Positions 35,790 to 47,900 of a stretch of 64,000 nucleotides of DNA are shown here, piece by piece. The number at the start of each line of letters is the position of its first letter. The first letter of the stretch is position 1. The DNA is from Nipponacmea schrenckii. Its lineage: Eukaryota; Mollusca; Gastropoda; Lottiidae. The notes beneath the pieces are model-generated. The model did no database searches and was not told the DNA's origin. It was given only the letters and a program-made list of their open reading frames with translations. Location of the stretch: positions 31,486,599 to 31,550,598 of the forward strand of contig CM060202.1 of the NCBI GenBank assembly GCA_030562195.1, in the 5' to 3' direction. A program made the translations under genes and the position numbers.

Positions 35790-35935
35790 TTCGGATGGAA
35801 CAATACACCTGGCAACATGTCCCTCATAGCACACTGCATGGCCTTGCCCGTCTTATTAGTCCATTAGGTACAGAAAAGTAGGACGTAAAACTCCATTCAT
35901 TTCATTTCATTACTATTACTCCAGGCTCGAGTTTA
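35790..35935 (+). mobile_element. SINE-like copy
   Basis: Contains CCCTCATAGCACACTGCATGG, CCATTAGGTACAGAAAAGTA and GACGTAAAACTCCATTCATT, ending in TTCATTTCATT. Same family as the copies at 10.6, 41.9, 47.8 and 62.4 kb. Confidence 0.75.
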
Positions 35936-38479
35936 TTCTGCAAATTCAAAGACTTTAGTAGTATCTTGTGGATAATTCAATTCTTGCAAAAATACCTGGT
36001 GAAAAGCAGATACTAAATTGGTTGAAATTTAAAAAAAATACGTTTTAATTTATTATAATTAGAATATGTAAGGAGTGGCCCTGTCTCAGGGTGGAATTAA
36101 CTATTAATGTGGGCACAATTTCTTACCTGAGGAGGCTGAGGTAATATGCCACCTGCCCTCATTCTCAGAAATTGCTTTTTTCAAAATTTCGAGATTTAAA
36201 TATATAAGTAGGCTATATGACTTGTCCCGAATTTGTTTTTAAAAATGAAATTTACATCGTTATTAAAATTTGAACCTAGGTTGACAATTTTTTAAGATTA
36301 AGATTTTTCAAAGTTGGGCATTTCTCACCCACCGCCTTAGTAATTAATTCATTGGGATTTTTCCCCGGTTTGAACATCCAGTCTTGTTTCTGGTCTACAC
36401 AATCAGTATTAGTGACAATCGAGACTAACAAACAAAAACTGCTCTAAACCGACTCTTAATGGATATTGACAAATATTTTGGATTATTTCTGTGTTTTTGT
36501 GGATATTTGTGAAGATATTAACCTGAGACAATCGTGGCACCATGTACTTATACATCCGGTCTAATTCGTTTGCACTGTACAGCTGATAAGTTGATAAATT
36601 AAGGAAGAATTTGACCAAAGAGTGGTCTGATTCTAAACTAGTGTTTGAAAATAGAATGATTTTATGAATTATTCAGTTATATTTCATTCCAACTGAACTA
36701 GCTGCTTGTTTTAAAACAGTATAATTATATTTCCAGTGTTTGAAACTTCTTAATAGGTAAGTTAGATCTGCCAATCCCCGAATTTCCTGTAATTTTCTCA
36801 ATAACAGCTGCTTTGTTATCTAACTTGACCTATATATAGTACAACAAAGTAAGTCTTAGTATTTTTGACCTACTTAAAGGTCCATTGATCTTTTTGTACT
36901 AAAAAAATATTTTATACTGAGGGTCAATTCTTGGTTTCACTTCTGGTAATCTATTTATATTGATTATTTTTATGAGAATAGACTTATGGGTTAAAATATC
37001 TTAAAATATCTTTTCTGTTGAAATAAAAAAATTGTCAAATGGAGGGAAAGTTATATTTTTATCAGCATGAGGTTGTAGTACAGTCAGCAGTCAATTAGGC
37101 ACACCTTTGATTAGGCACACCTTTAATTAGGCACACTTGTTCTAAAGCACACCTTATTTAGACATAGTAATTTAGGGCACACCTCTTTAAAGCACACAGT
37201 CAGTTAAGCACTTGTCATACAGGCATTGGCCTACATTCAATTTGGCGCACTCTTTTTAGGCACTCTAAAATTTAGCACACTGTCATTTAGACAAAGTGAA
37301 TTGGGCACATCTTCAATAGGCACACACTTACTCACACATCTTCATTAGGCGCACACTTACACACACACCTTCAATTAGATACACATTGATTTAGATACAC
37401 CTAACTCTGCGGAAAATCTAATTTTGGCTAAAGACTTGCAGGTACATTCTGTCACCTAGTAAGCACTCACATGCATATTAAAAAGTAGAGAGTCATTTTG
37501 ATGTAACCCTACCCCTAGAAGTTCTGATACCCTGTCAGTAAATATTTAATTATAAACAAGCATTATGTTTACTCAAATAGAACTGAAACCTTACTTCCTG
37601 TACTTCTGCTTTCATAACTTAGTCATTCGTACAAAGTTACAAACTTTACTCCCTTATAATTGTAAGTGAAGTCATTCCCCTCCCCTCCTTCGTATCTGAA
37701 AGTATGTTTGCCCTCCCCACCTTCCTATCTGAAAGTATGATTGCTCTATACCTGTGTTCAAAATTGAGGCTTGTCTGGATTTTGCACAGTTTTTTATTGG
37801 CCAGGTGATTAAGAAAGTGATTATATTTAAAGTAGAATAGTGAATAGTGATTATTTAATTGGATTAGGATAAAGGTGTTAATTAATTAATTAACAATGAT
37901 TAGTAAACCCTGATTAGAGAGGTGAATGTTAGGTGAAGAATAATTGATCAAAGTAATAGTAATTCTACTTAATAATAAACATTGTAAATACAACAATGAA
38001 AATTGGAAGGAGTTGAGTAGTATAACAAAATAAAAAATAAACTGAAGAAAGTTAAGGGGTGGAGGGGTGTATGGCAGAGTTAGGGGTGGGGTAGTTTTGA
38101 AACTGATGATGTTTGGATTGAAGTTGAAACTAGATGATCCTGGATGTTTGGATTGAGGGATGTCAGGTTTCACCTATAGATATATACATGGTTACAGGAG
38201 CTGGAATCTGATTTGATTTAAACAATATTATATTTCCAGTATATACATTTTACAGAAGCATACAAACATGATAGGTTGATACAGAGACAAGTCTTAGCTT
38301 ATATTAGTCTGTTTTGACTGTATATTTATTAAAATTTTAAGATTTATAATATAGAAGATAGAACTCTGTTAAATTGTTCCAATGGTAATAAAAATAATAA
38401 GCTAAACTTTGATGTTGTTCTGTTATTAGCTGGCTAGGGAAATGTCATATAATTAAATAAAGGAATTTGCAGGCTAGGT

Positions 38480-38770
38480 TTTGTTTATGTAGTTTTGAAA
38501 CGGGAAAATGGTAGACCTGGTTTTTTCTGAAACGGAAAATGGCAGACCTGGTTTTTTCTGAAACGGGAAAATGGCAGACCTGGTTTTTTCTAAGTAGTTT
38601 TGAAATGAGAAATGGCAGACCTGGTAATGCCTATGTAGTTTTGAAACGGAAAAAATTGCAGACCTGGTTTTGTCTAATTTTTTTTGAAAAGGGAAAATTG
38701 CAGGCTAGGTTTTATCTAAGTATTTTTTAAATGAGAAATGGCAGACCTGGTAATGCGCTTGTATTTTTGG
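38480..38770 (+). repeat. variable ~34-60 bp repeats (GGCAGACCTGGTTTT)
   Basis: Seven or so units carrying GAAAATGGCAGACCTGG with spacers of different length. They make the two adjacent short plus-strand frames here, which are not supported as genes. Confidence 0.85.
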
Positions 38771-40299
38771 AAGCAGAAAGTTTTGGAGGTTTGCTCACAG
38801 TCTTGAAATTAAATCCTGTCATATCATTTATAACAGGTGAAGTTACCTGTAGAAATAAATACATAAAATACAAATCAGAGAATAATCAGATAAAAAACAG
38901 ATTCCCTTTAAATATAAAAATAAATTTATTCACCAAGTGTCTACAATTAACAATATACATGTCAGTTAAATACAATATAGTGTAAAGATTTGTTATAAAT
39001 CACTGATTTATTCAGATTTATTTCGAGGACGCCGTTTAAAAAAATAGGATAGACCAGAAATTGGTGAAAAAGTGAAAAAAAAACTTGAGAAATGTATTAT
39101 AGCCTCTGGTGAAAAAACATCAATTATTTTAGGCCGAACAATTTTATACCTCGTTTTATAGATTCTCCCTTTTGTTAGTTTCTAAATATAAAAACAAAAC
39201 ATAAAAACTTAATTGGTTAGCTGAAACAATATCACTATAGATTCCTGCTCAAAACAAAAATCATCATCAGAAACTTCTTTCAATACGATATGTGATTAAA
39301 CCAAGATTATTTCTAGCTTTCATAAATATCTCATTTTCCTTCCTGCTTTGACAGATTTTTTAAGTAAAATAATGAAAAAACAAGAAAATAAATTGATCTG
39401 GCCTGAAATTAAAAGAAAATCAAGGCAGATATTTGTAGTAAATACATTCGAGTTGGAAATTTTCAAATGATTACACCATTGGCTTCTCCATTTGCATACT
39501 CCCGGCCCAAATGCTGTCACCCTTGTCTATTTTTCGGTCAGTCTGTCCATCCACAATTGCTGGTAAACAATTCAAGCTATTTCTGTTTTTTCATGGCATC
39601 AATAATTCAGTTCACATCACATTTTTTTTTCTTTAAACTCTTGTTTAGTTCCTATGTGGTATGCCACCTTTAATAGTGACGTCTTGGGAGCTGGCCCAGC
39701 TTTGACCCCCCACTTCCTATATTTGATCATTTTACATGGTAAAGGAAATACTTGTGGCCCCCTGGATAACCTCTGTTGAGCCTTGTGTATGTTAGAAACA
39801 CCAATGACCTTGTTGAACTGCCTGCTGGAGGCAATGTCTATCATATTATATATATTTTCTACATGTTAAAGGTTATAGTGATAATATCTCTTCCATGGAG
39901 GTTGTTTGTATAAAATAACAATATATCAAACATAACTTGTATACTTGTATATTGTTTGTGTTATTGAGAGAAAAAGCAACCTAATAACTTATTCTAACAT
40001 GACAACCTTTCTCAATGAAGATTGTTTATCTAGTCAACATCTTCGTTAGGTTATTTCTAATTAAAGCTGTGTAATAACTAACGTGATATGTTTACTCTAG
40101 TACACCAGGTAATGATTTGTTAATAAGAAAACTAACAATCTATATATTATACCTACACATAAATACACTTTTGGTTTTCTTGTCAGCACAGAAATAACTG
40201 CACCATTTTATTTTAAGGGCATGGTTGTTTTCTTGTGGGTTAAAAAAATATATTTCTAAAAATTATGAACATTTAGTGAGTCCAACTGTTACATTAACA

Positions 40300-41215
40300 A
40301 TTAGTAGCTTTGTTAATTGGCCCTGGAAACATCTTAAGATACCACAGACATCTGATTGAAAATTAGAATGGTGTAAATTGATGCTATCAGTGTCCCTGAT
40401 ATACATACAAAATATAGAAAACCTCTTTACAATCTCTTTAATAGAACTGTTTAGTTTTAGTAGAATTACAGGAACTACAGACATCTGATTGAAAATTAGA
40501 ATGGTGTAAATTGATGATATCAGTGTCTCTGATACACATACAAAATATAGAAAACCTCTTTACAATCTCTTTAATAGAACTGTTTAGTTTTAGTAGAATT
40601 ACAGGAACTACAGACGTCTGATTGAAAATTAGAATGATGTAAATTGATGCTATCAGTGTCTCTGATACACATACAAAATATAGAAAACCTCTTTACAATC
40701 TCTTTAATAGAACTGTTTAGTTTTAGTAGAATTACAGGAACTACAGACATCTGATTGAAAATTAGAATGATGTAAATTGATGATATCAGTGTCCCTGATA
40801 CACATACAAAATATAGAAAACTTCTTTACAATCTCTTTAATAGAACTGTTTAGTTTTAGTAGAATTACAGGAACTACAGACATCTGATTGAAAATTAGAA
40901 TGGTGTAAATTGATGCTATCAGTGTCCCTGATATACATAACAAAATATAGAAAACCTCTTTACAATCTCTTTAATAGAACTGTTTAGTTTTAGTAGAATT
41001 AAAGGAACCACAGACGTCTGATTGAAAATTAGAATGGTGTAAATTGATGCTATCAGTGTCTCTGATACACATACAAAATATAGAAAACCTCTTTACAATC
41101 TCTTTAATAGAACTGTTTAGTTTTAGTAGAATTACAGGAACCACAGATGTCTGATTGAAAATTAGAATGGTGTAAATTGATGCTATCAGTTTCTCTGATA
41201 CACATACAAAATAAA
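40300..41215 (+). repeat. ~134 bp tandem array, about seven copies
   Basis: Units contain GACATCTGATTGAAAATTAG, GATGCTATCAGTGTCCCTGA, AAACCTCTTTACAATCTC and GAACTGTTTAGTTTTAGTAG. Copies differ by a few substitutions (GATGCTATC/GATGATATC; CCCTGA/CTCTGA). The minus-strand frames through it are artefacts. Confidence 0.95.
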
Positions 41216-41894
41216 TAAAACATTAGAAATCTAATATTTTTATTCTATTTTTGCTGTGACAAGCCTCATTTGGACATACCTTATGCATATTAATGAAGTG
41301 TGAGAGTGTATGAATATAAGAGTGAGTGAGAGAATAAGGTAGTTCAGTCGGCGATGGAGGAATAAATCTAATATAGTTCTCAATGTCGATGTTTTTAATA
41401 GAAATGTTTGATGTATAAAATAGAATAATAATACAGGAAGCGTTGATCAGTTGATGACGAAGAGAATGATATTAATTAATAATCAGGTAATTAGTCACCA
41501 AGCCTCGTCGTCAGGGGTGATTAAATTATTATATTACGTCAATCTAATCTTTAATCATATTTTTTAATTTATGCACAGAATTAATTAATAAACAATGTCA
41601 TGTGAATCGAAACATAAAAAACATACAATCATTATAAAACACAGTAATATTCTTCTTATACAATTTGAAGGACATTTAGAAACACTGAGTACATATATTA
41701 CCTAATTGTAATTATAGTGATAAAACACATTTCTCTAATTACAAGGGTACATAACGTTTCAACACAATTGACATGTGTCGCCACAGTTGAAATGTTGAGA
41801 GAATAAAACATATCATAACAAAGTATATAATAACTAAAGATATAAGGGAGTTGTTTTATTCTCTCATAATCTGTATCAGACTGGATGGGCTGAT

Positions 41895-42010
41895 ATTGAT
41901 AAAGTGTCTAGTCGTTTCCCTCATTGCACACTGCATGGCGTTCCTGTTTTCATTAGCCCATAAGGTGCAGAAAAGTAGGACGTAAAACTCCATTCATTTC
42001 CTTTTCATTT
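41895..42010 (+). mobile_element. SINE-like copy
   Basis: Carries TTTCCCTCATTGCACACTGC, CATTAGCCCATAAGGTGCAG and AGGACGTAAAACTCCATTCA, close to the family consensus. Confidence 0.75.
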
Positions 42011-43264
42011 TTTACAATTTTCAATCAGATGTCAGTGTTTCCTATACTTAATAGAATGACATCACTTTCTAAAATACCTTCAATAATATCTAATGGCTGT
42101 TACCATAGTTTCGTAATGGAATATCACATAGATATTGGACTGCCTAATTAGAATAAAGTCAATCAATGATATCAATGTTTATGATACATTTATAACTAAT
42201 ATACAACTCTCTAAATGACTTTATATGTAATTCATAATAAATTATTTATTTGGCTAACAATTAGGCATAAAGGCCTTATTACAATTGAGCCTAAATATTG
42301 ACAGAATAAACATATCAAAAATAAAACACAAATTTAAATTATGCATAATATATATGTAAATACATTTGTTCTGTCTTGGGAGAGGGCATTTTATCTAATG
42401 TACCGAAATGCCGAAGAAAATAAAACTTTGAATTTGATACAAATATAAAGTTAAGAAAAAATCTTGTAAAAATCTCTTGAATTTGTGAGGTAATTTGTGT
42501 ATCTTAATTTATTCCTGGAAGAACAAAGAACAATACATCATTAATAGACCACGCCATTCGGTTACTTAGCAACATAAAATCATAACATAACAAGTCATTG
42601 ATTTTAGAGTATTTGTAATTAGTTGATATCTTGATATAATTAAAACCAGACAATTAATTACAATAACATGTTTTTTTATTGTCCAATCTTTCCCTTGATT
42701 AACATATAAACATGCTGTAAGTTTGTTAGGTTGAAAACTAGAGAGATATAAATAATGTTTATTATATTAGTGAAGATCTATAGTTAAAGTGTGATTGTAT
42801 CTTGAATACAGGTTTAGACATGGTCTTAATAACTCATATTGATTTAGAATCTATACCAAGTCAACTGATTGGCTAAAATTTCATAGAATTATTCTAGGGC
42901 CAAGTTTGATTGGACAGTATTTAGCTATACATATGTAATTTCCCTGACGTATAACCACCGTCTGGAGGAAAATGAGGAATGGGGATGTGGTTTGGGGGGA
43001 CATGATGGCCCAAGTCTTAACATATCTTTAATAGCCTAACTAGGTACAGAATAGTAGGAAGTAAAACTCCATTTAATCTGTTTATGATATAGAGTTGGTT
43101 TACTATCTACCAGGTATAAACTACAGGATTTAATTCTTTCAAACATGCTAATAAATATCAGTTATAACTCCTGAATATGGTCAATATCTAGTAGAACTAG
43201 GTCATTCAGGGTAGAAATAGGTCATTCGGGTGTAATTAGGTCATTCAAGGTAAAATTAGGTCAT

Positions 43265-43760
43265 GAAGATTCTGAATTTCAAAATTTTGAAAATCACATA
43301 ATTCCTTCAAATATACCTCAAACTAGGAATTTTACTTTCTATTTCTATATATGTCTTTTCTATAAGGGGTTGATTTGGTCTAGAATATATGTTAATAGTC
43401 TTCAGAAGTACTAGAAATACACTAAAATCACATAATTCCTTCAAATATACCTCAAACTAGGAATTTTACTTTCTATTTCTATATATATCTTTTCTATAAG
43501 GGGTTGATTTGGGTCTTGAATATATGTAAATAGTCTTCAGAAGTACTAGAAATACACTAAAATCACATAATTCCTTCAAATATACCTCAAACTAGGAATT
43601 TTACTTTCTATTTCTATATATGTCTTTTCTATAAGGGGTTGATTTGGGTTTAATTTATATGTAAATAGTCTTCAGAAGTACTAGAAATACACTAAAATCA
43701 CATAATTCCTTCAAATATACCTCAAACTAGGAATTTTACTTTCTATTTCTATATATGACA
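43265..43760 (+). repeat. ~135 bp tandem array, about four copies
   Basis: Units include AAATCACATAATTCCTTCAA, TCAAACTAGGAATTTTACTT, TCTATAAGGGGTTGATTTGG and GTCTTCAGAAGTACTAGAAA. Copies are nearly identical, implying recent expansion. Confidence 0.95.
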
Positions 43761-43911
43761 AGAGTCTACAGAAATGGTAAGTAACAATTTTAACTTTTAA
43801 ACACAGATAATTCTAGATACACGTTAATTAATTGGCTCAAATTTCAACGGTTAACTAATGTATGATTGGTCAAAACAATACCAAACCTGAAAAAAATGAA
43901 ACAACTATATT

Positions 43912-44200
43912 TTACAAGGATAACAACTTAGGTTCACAAGTCCACGGTGACAGGGATCCTTTCTACCAGCTGGCCCTTGGACAAATCTCTTGGCATTGAT
44001 CTTTCCCGGATTTTCTGTACCCATTTACAGCTGGGTGGACTGGAATTGTGAGTGAAGATGACTTATTCAAGGTCATCGAACTTTCACACACCGATCAAAA
44101 TTAGAACTCATGTCTGACATTTCAACGTATCCAAGCAAATGAGGTCATGACGTAAAGAACAAACGCCCTAACGAGAGTGCTATAGAATCCCACAAATAGA
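43912..44200 (-). mobile_element. full solitary copy of the SINE-like element whose tail forms the 76 bp arrays
   Basis: Read on the minus strand, it has a head with GGGCGTTTGTTCTTTACGTC, then GAATAAGTCATCTTCACTC, ATTCCAGTCCACCCAGCTGT, GAAAGATCAATGCCAAGAG and finally a single tail unit (AGCTGGTAGAAAGGATCC ... AAGTTGTTATCCTTGTAAA). Head fragments recur at 59.40-59.46 kb and body fragments at 51.25-51.50 and 30.1 kb. No coding capacity is seen. A tRNA-like promoter was not convincingly identified. Confidence 0.75.
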
Positions 44201-44706
44201 CAAATGTCCCTTTAAATAGATAAAACTATTATAGATATACTAGTTCTTCCTAAAATATAGAAATATTAACCTGTATTACTATAATATATAACTAAGTCTT
44301 CACTGATCCTTGAATACATAAAAATACTTCTTCTGTCTTATAACTAAGTCTATTGAAGTAATAGATTATTAAATAATGTATTTTAACCAGTCATGTATGA
44401 CTAGAAATGCCTAATGTCTGAGTTGGATCCTAAGGAGGTTTGTTGAATTATTTTGGGTGTTTTCACTGGTGATAATCACCCTATCCTGTTTCAGGTGATT
44501 CTAATTGTTGCTCATAAGAAATCATTTTGTTTATTTGAACTGTTTTTTCTTACCACCCACCTTTGATCTAACTAGATTCTTCCTTAAATTGTGTTCTCTG
44601 AAATTTTATCTCTCATTATCTTTAAAAGTTGTCATGAGAATACAATTTGTTTAAGATTTGAATGACATTTAGAAGCAGAGAGCAGAATTACAAAAAACCA
44701 CAAAAT

Positions 44707-44839
44707 TATTATGGTATAACTCAGTTTAATAACAAGGGACATAATGTTTCAATATTTTTTTTCGGGTGTTGTCAACATAATATACCATGTTATTAAAGAA
44801 GTGAGTTATACCATATAATGGCCTATATGGTTTATATAA
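44707..44839. mobile_element. small terminal-inverted-repeat element, likely source of the TTTAATAACAAGG arrays
   Basis: The left end ATTATGGTATAACTCAGTTT-AATAACAAGG and the right end CCATGTTATTAAAGAAGTGA-GTTATACCATATAAT are reverse complements with a few mismatches, giving a 133 bp unit. Its ends carry the same core (TTTAATAACAAGG / TTATTAAAGAAGTG) found in the tandem arrays at 11.4, 54.8 and 61.1 kb and, slightly altered, at 32.5 kb. Confidence 0.7.
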
Positions 44840-44976
44840 AAATTATTTCTTTATATTTAAGATAATTGGTTTCAGTTTTGAGAGAGAAAATGTTGGAACA
44901 ATGTCTGACTTCATCTGAACTTCATCTGACTGATAATTTATATTAATTATACTCTATTTCAGTATAAAGATTCAAG

Positions 44977-47900
44977 ATGGCTGATCCAGATGATGAAGTA
45001 TTTGAACTACGATCGAGAGCGAGAAGTAACTCGTCAGGCCGATCAATACGGAATCGTAACCGAGACAGCAATCCTACTTTCAGTTTCAATTCCGACGAGG
45101 AAGATGAAACACGTAAGTTAGATTTGTTCTGGGAGCGAGGGTGGGGGTAATTAAAGGGCAGGGTGGAGATGGAAGATACCAGTAAGGGAGATAATTTGAT
45201 TAGAGGTAAAAAGGATGGTGGGAAGAATTATACCAGGAAGGGAGATAAGTGCAGTTTATTTACTCTACACCAGAAGAGAAAGGGGTAGGGTGGGTTGAGA
45301 GCAGTCAGAGATACTTTTTAGAAAATGATTATGGGTCATTTTAAAAATATTTTCAATGAGGGAGGCTCAGTCTGAGGGGTAAATGGTGTGGAAATTTGAT
45401 CAAAACAGGGTGAAGTGGTCACATGACTTTCTACCCATAGTGCGATCCTACACTGTCTGTTTTATATCCGTTGAAGAAATTCACTGATTTATGTTAATGT
45501 TTCAGAAATGGATGCCACAGAACAACCAAAATCTGTTTCCTTTCCTCAAGAAACTAAAAATAACTCCCACTTGCTGCCGAGTGATCCGCGATATGACACT
45601 ATACAGAGTACACAATCCAGCGTGAGTCGCGAATCATCGACAGCCAATTTTGGTTGCTATGATATGTGGGTAAATGGTGATATTCAGTTCGTAGTGGTCG
45701 GAGGTAATGTTGATTCTAAGGTAAATAACTCTGTCAATTTGTTTTATTCATATTAACTTGCTGATAGCGATGGGGTGTCGTCTGGTACAGCTGTTGGAAT
45801 AAATTAGTTTGTAGTGAGAGGGTGTCGTCTGGTAAGGTCGTGGAATAACACAGTATCCTCCTCATGGTGGAAAATGTCTGATTCTGAGGGTTCACACACT
45901 ACCAAATTCTCATCACCTGATCCCTGTTTTTATTTATTTTAGGATAGAAAATATGTATGTGTATCTAAAGACGTAGATGTGGATGACGTTGCTAATTTTA
46001 TGGCTTATCGCTGGAAAAAACGAACCCCTAAAATCATCCTGTCTATTGTCAATAATAATAAATATTTTAAACCCTGGAAAAACGAGGCCCATATTGAAGA
46101 TTTTCAACGTGGCTTGATTGAGGTAAGGTTTATAACAACTGAGGGGTTTTATCAGGAAAATGAAATGAAATAATGGAGTTTTACATCCTACTCTTGGGTT
46201 TTATTAGGAAGACTGTGGAGATAGACTGCAGTTTTATATACCATGTGTGAAAGGACACTGACAGTATCGTTTTACTCCATTTAAAATTAGGTTATTGCTC
46301 TTCGACAAATAAATGCACGTCTGAGGAACAGACATGGGAATAGCATCTAGTCGTTTGAATGGGACCGGAATTCGGAGGGCCTGTGCGCTACAGACTGTAC
46401 CGTTAAAGATCACTCCACAGTTGGAAATCACAAAAAGAGTATTGAATGTTGCTCTGCTGGCAAAATTTCCCTCATTGCCCTTTCTAACATGTTTATTTTC
46501 AGGCTGGCAATTTAACAGAGATGTGGCTATTAACAGACGGCCTGGATAGTGGCGTTTCAAAATATATCGGAAACGCTGTCGGGGAGGAGATGGCCAGAAG
46601 AACAAGTATTGAGAGGATTCCCTACATATTAAAAACGCCTGGGTGGAGGAAAAATTGTCAAAATTAACAGTACTGGGTGTCGTATCGAAATCAGAAATTT
46701 CCTACGGTAGTTATCTAGATGGAAAGGTATGTATGAGTTACTGCCCTTTGTTTATATTTTGCATGTTGCTATGGTGAAGTTATGCCCTATGCTTTACTTG
46801 TTCAAGTCTATTTGTAAATGTGTAGAGTCTTCTTTTCAGCCTGTTATAGTCTAATACCTACAGCCCCATTGTTAGGGTGGGGTCCACAGGAGGCTGGGCC
46901 CTAGCTAGTGAGAATTAACCCCCACTAATTCCCCTCCTCATAACCTTCTTCAGTTAGTAGAAATTGATTAATTTATAAAAACCTTGAAGATGAATATTAG
47001 ATTGGGATTTTGGCGCCTCAGAATCATCTGAAATATGTTCTCTGGGGTTTTAGTTTTCAGAATTTACTTTAGTGGAGGGATATCCAGGACAAAATTAAGG
47101 ACCCTAGTATCAACTCAGTCCTAGCTTTGAGGCTGGCAAAGATCAATACCTTGGTGTCTTTAGTAGGTTTCTTGTAAAATGTAGTTCTTTCCAGCTTTTA
47201 GTTTCTGTGACCCTCAAAATTAAATAACATCAATTTATAAAAAATAGCTGATTAAAAAGTTAAAAATTTTTCATAATGAATTTGTTTGTATGAAATAATA
47301 TAGTATTATAATTATAATGAAATTTAGAAATTTTAATTAAAAATGTCGCTAAAATAATCCGAAGTATTAAAATAATTTGTTTAAATTTAGAGTCAACATG
47401 GTTGTGTAGTGACGGTTAATATTTTTTTATTTTGCGTTTATAAGCAGTCAGCTTCTTACGCTTTGAATTTGAGTCTTGCTTTTAGATGTTGTTTGAATTT
47501 TATCTGTGAATCTTCTACCTGCTGGTCTAATTTATAAACTATACCAAGTTAACTGAAGGTTATTGATGTATAAACCCTGGACTATAATGGTAGCAAACAA
47601 TTATGGCTACTGAAGTTGAAACTGTGCCAGTTATAGAGATAATAATTGATTGTTATATATATATATATATATATAGTATTATTATCTATAGTGCTGTTAC
47701 ATTCCTAATAACTCTTCTATTACTTCATTCTCCTTACAAAGGTTGAGATGAACCTTTCAGATTTTTCAGTCCGGTTTCCTCTTGTCAGTGATACAGGTCT
47801 GAAGAACTTAGAAGGAAAAAGCATCTAGTCGTTCAAATGGGGCAATAAACCAAGTCCCTGTGTGCCGTTGTCCTGGCAAAATTGCCCTTGTTGCATACTG

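Larger units (their letters stand above)
34810..44960. other. gene-poor region between VPS36 and TRPM
   Basis: No exon with recognisable similarity was found. Contents: a two-copy 110 bp repeat (about 35465-35660), SINE copies (35.80-35.93, 41.90-42.01, 43.02-43.08 kb), degenerate TTAGGCACACCTTT repeats (37.08-37.40 kb), GGCAGACCTGGTTTT repeats (38.48-38.77 kb), a ~134 bp array (40.3-41.2 kb), a ~135 bp array (43.27-43.76 kb), one full SINE of the 76-bp-tail family and a small inverted-repeat element at 44.7 kb. A GC-richer stretch at 39,617-39,844 (minus) reads IDIASSRQFNKVIGVSNIHK; it has coding-like composition but is unrecognised. Confidence 0.5.

Noticed and set aside
39617..39844. Minus-strand frame with coding-like composition (IDIASSRQFNKVIG)
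   Set aside because: No family recognised and no paired exons with good splice sites; noted within the gene-poor region only.
46334..46549. Overlapping frames on both strands around TRPM exon 4
   Set aside because: They combine SINE sequence and the exon in wrong frames.
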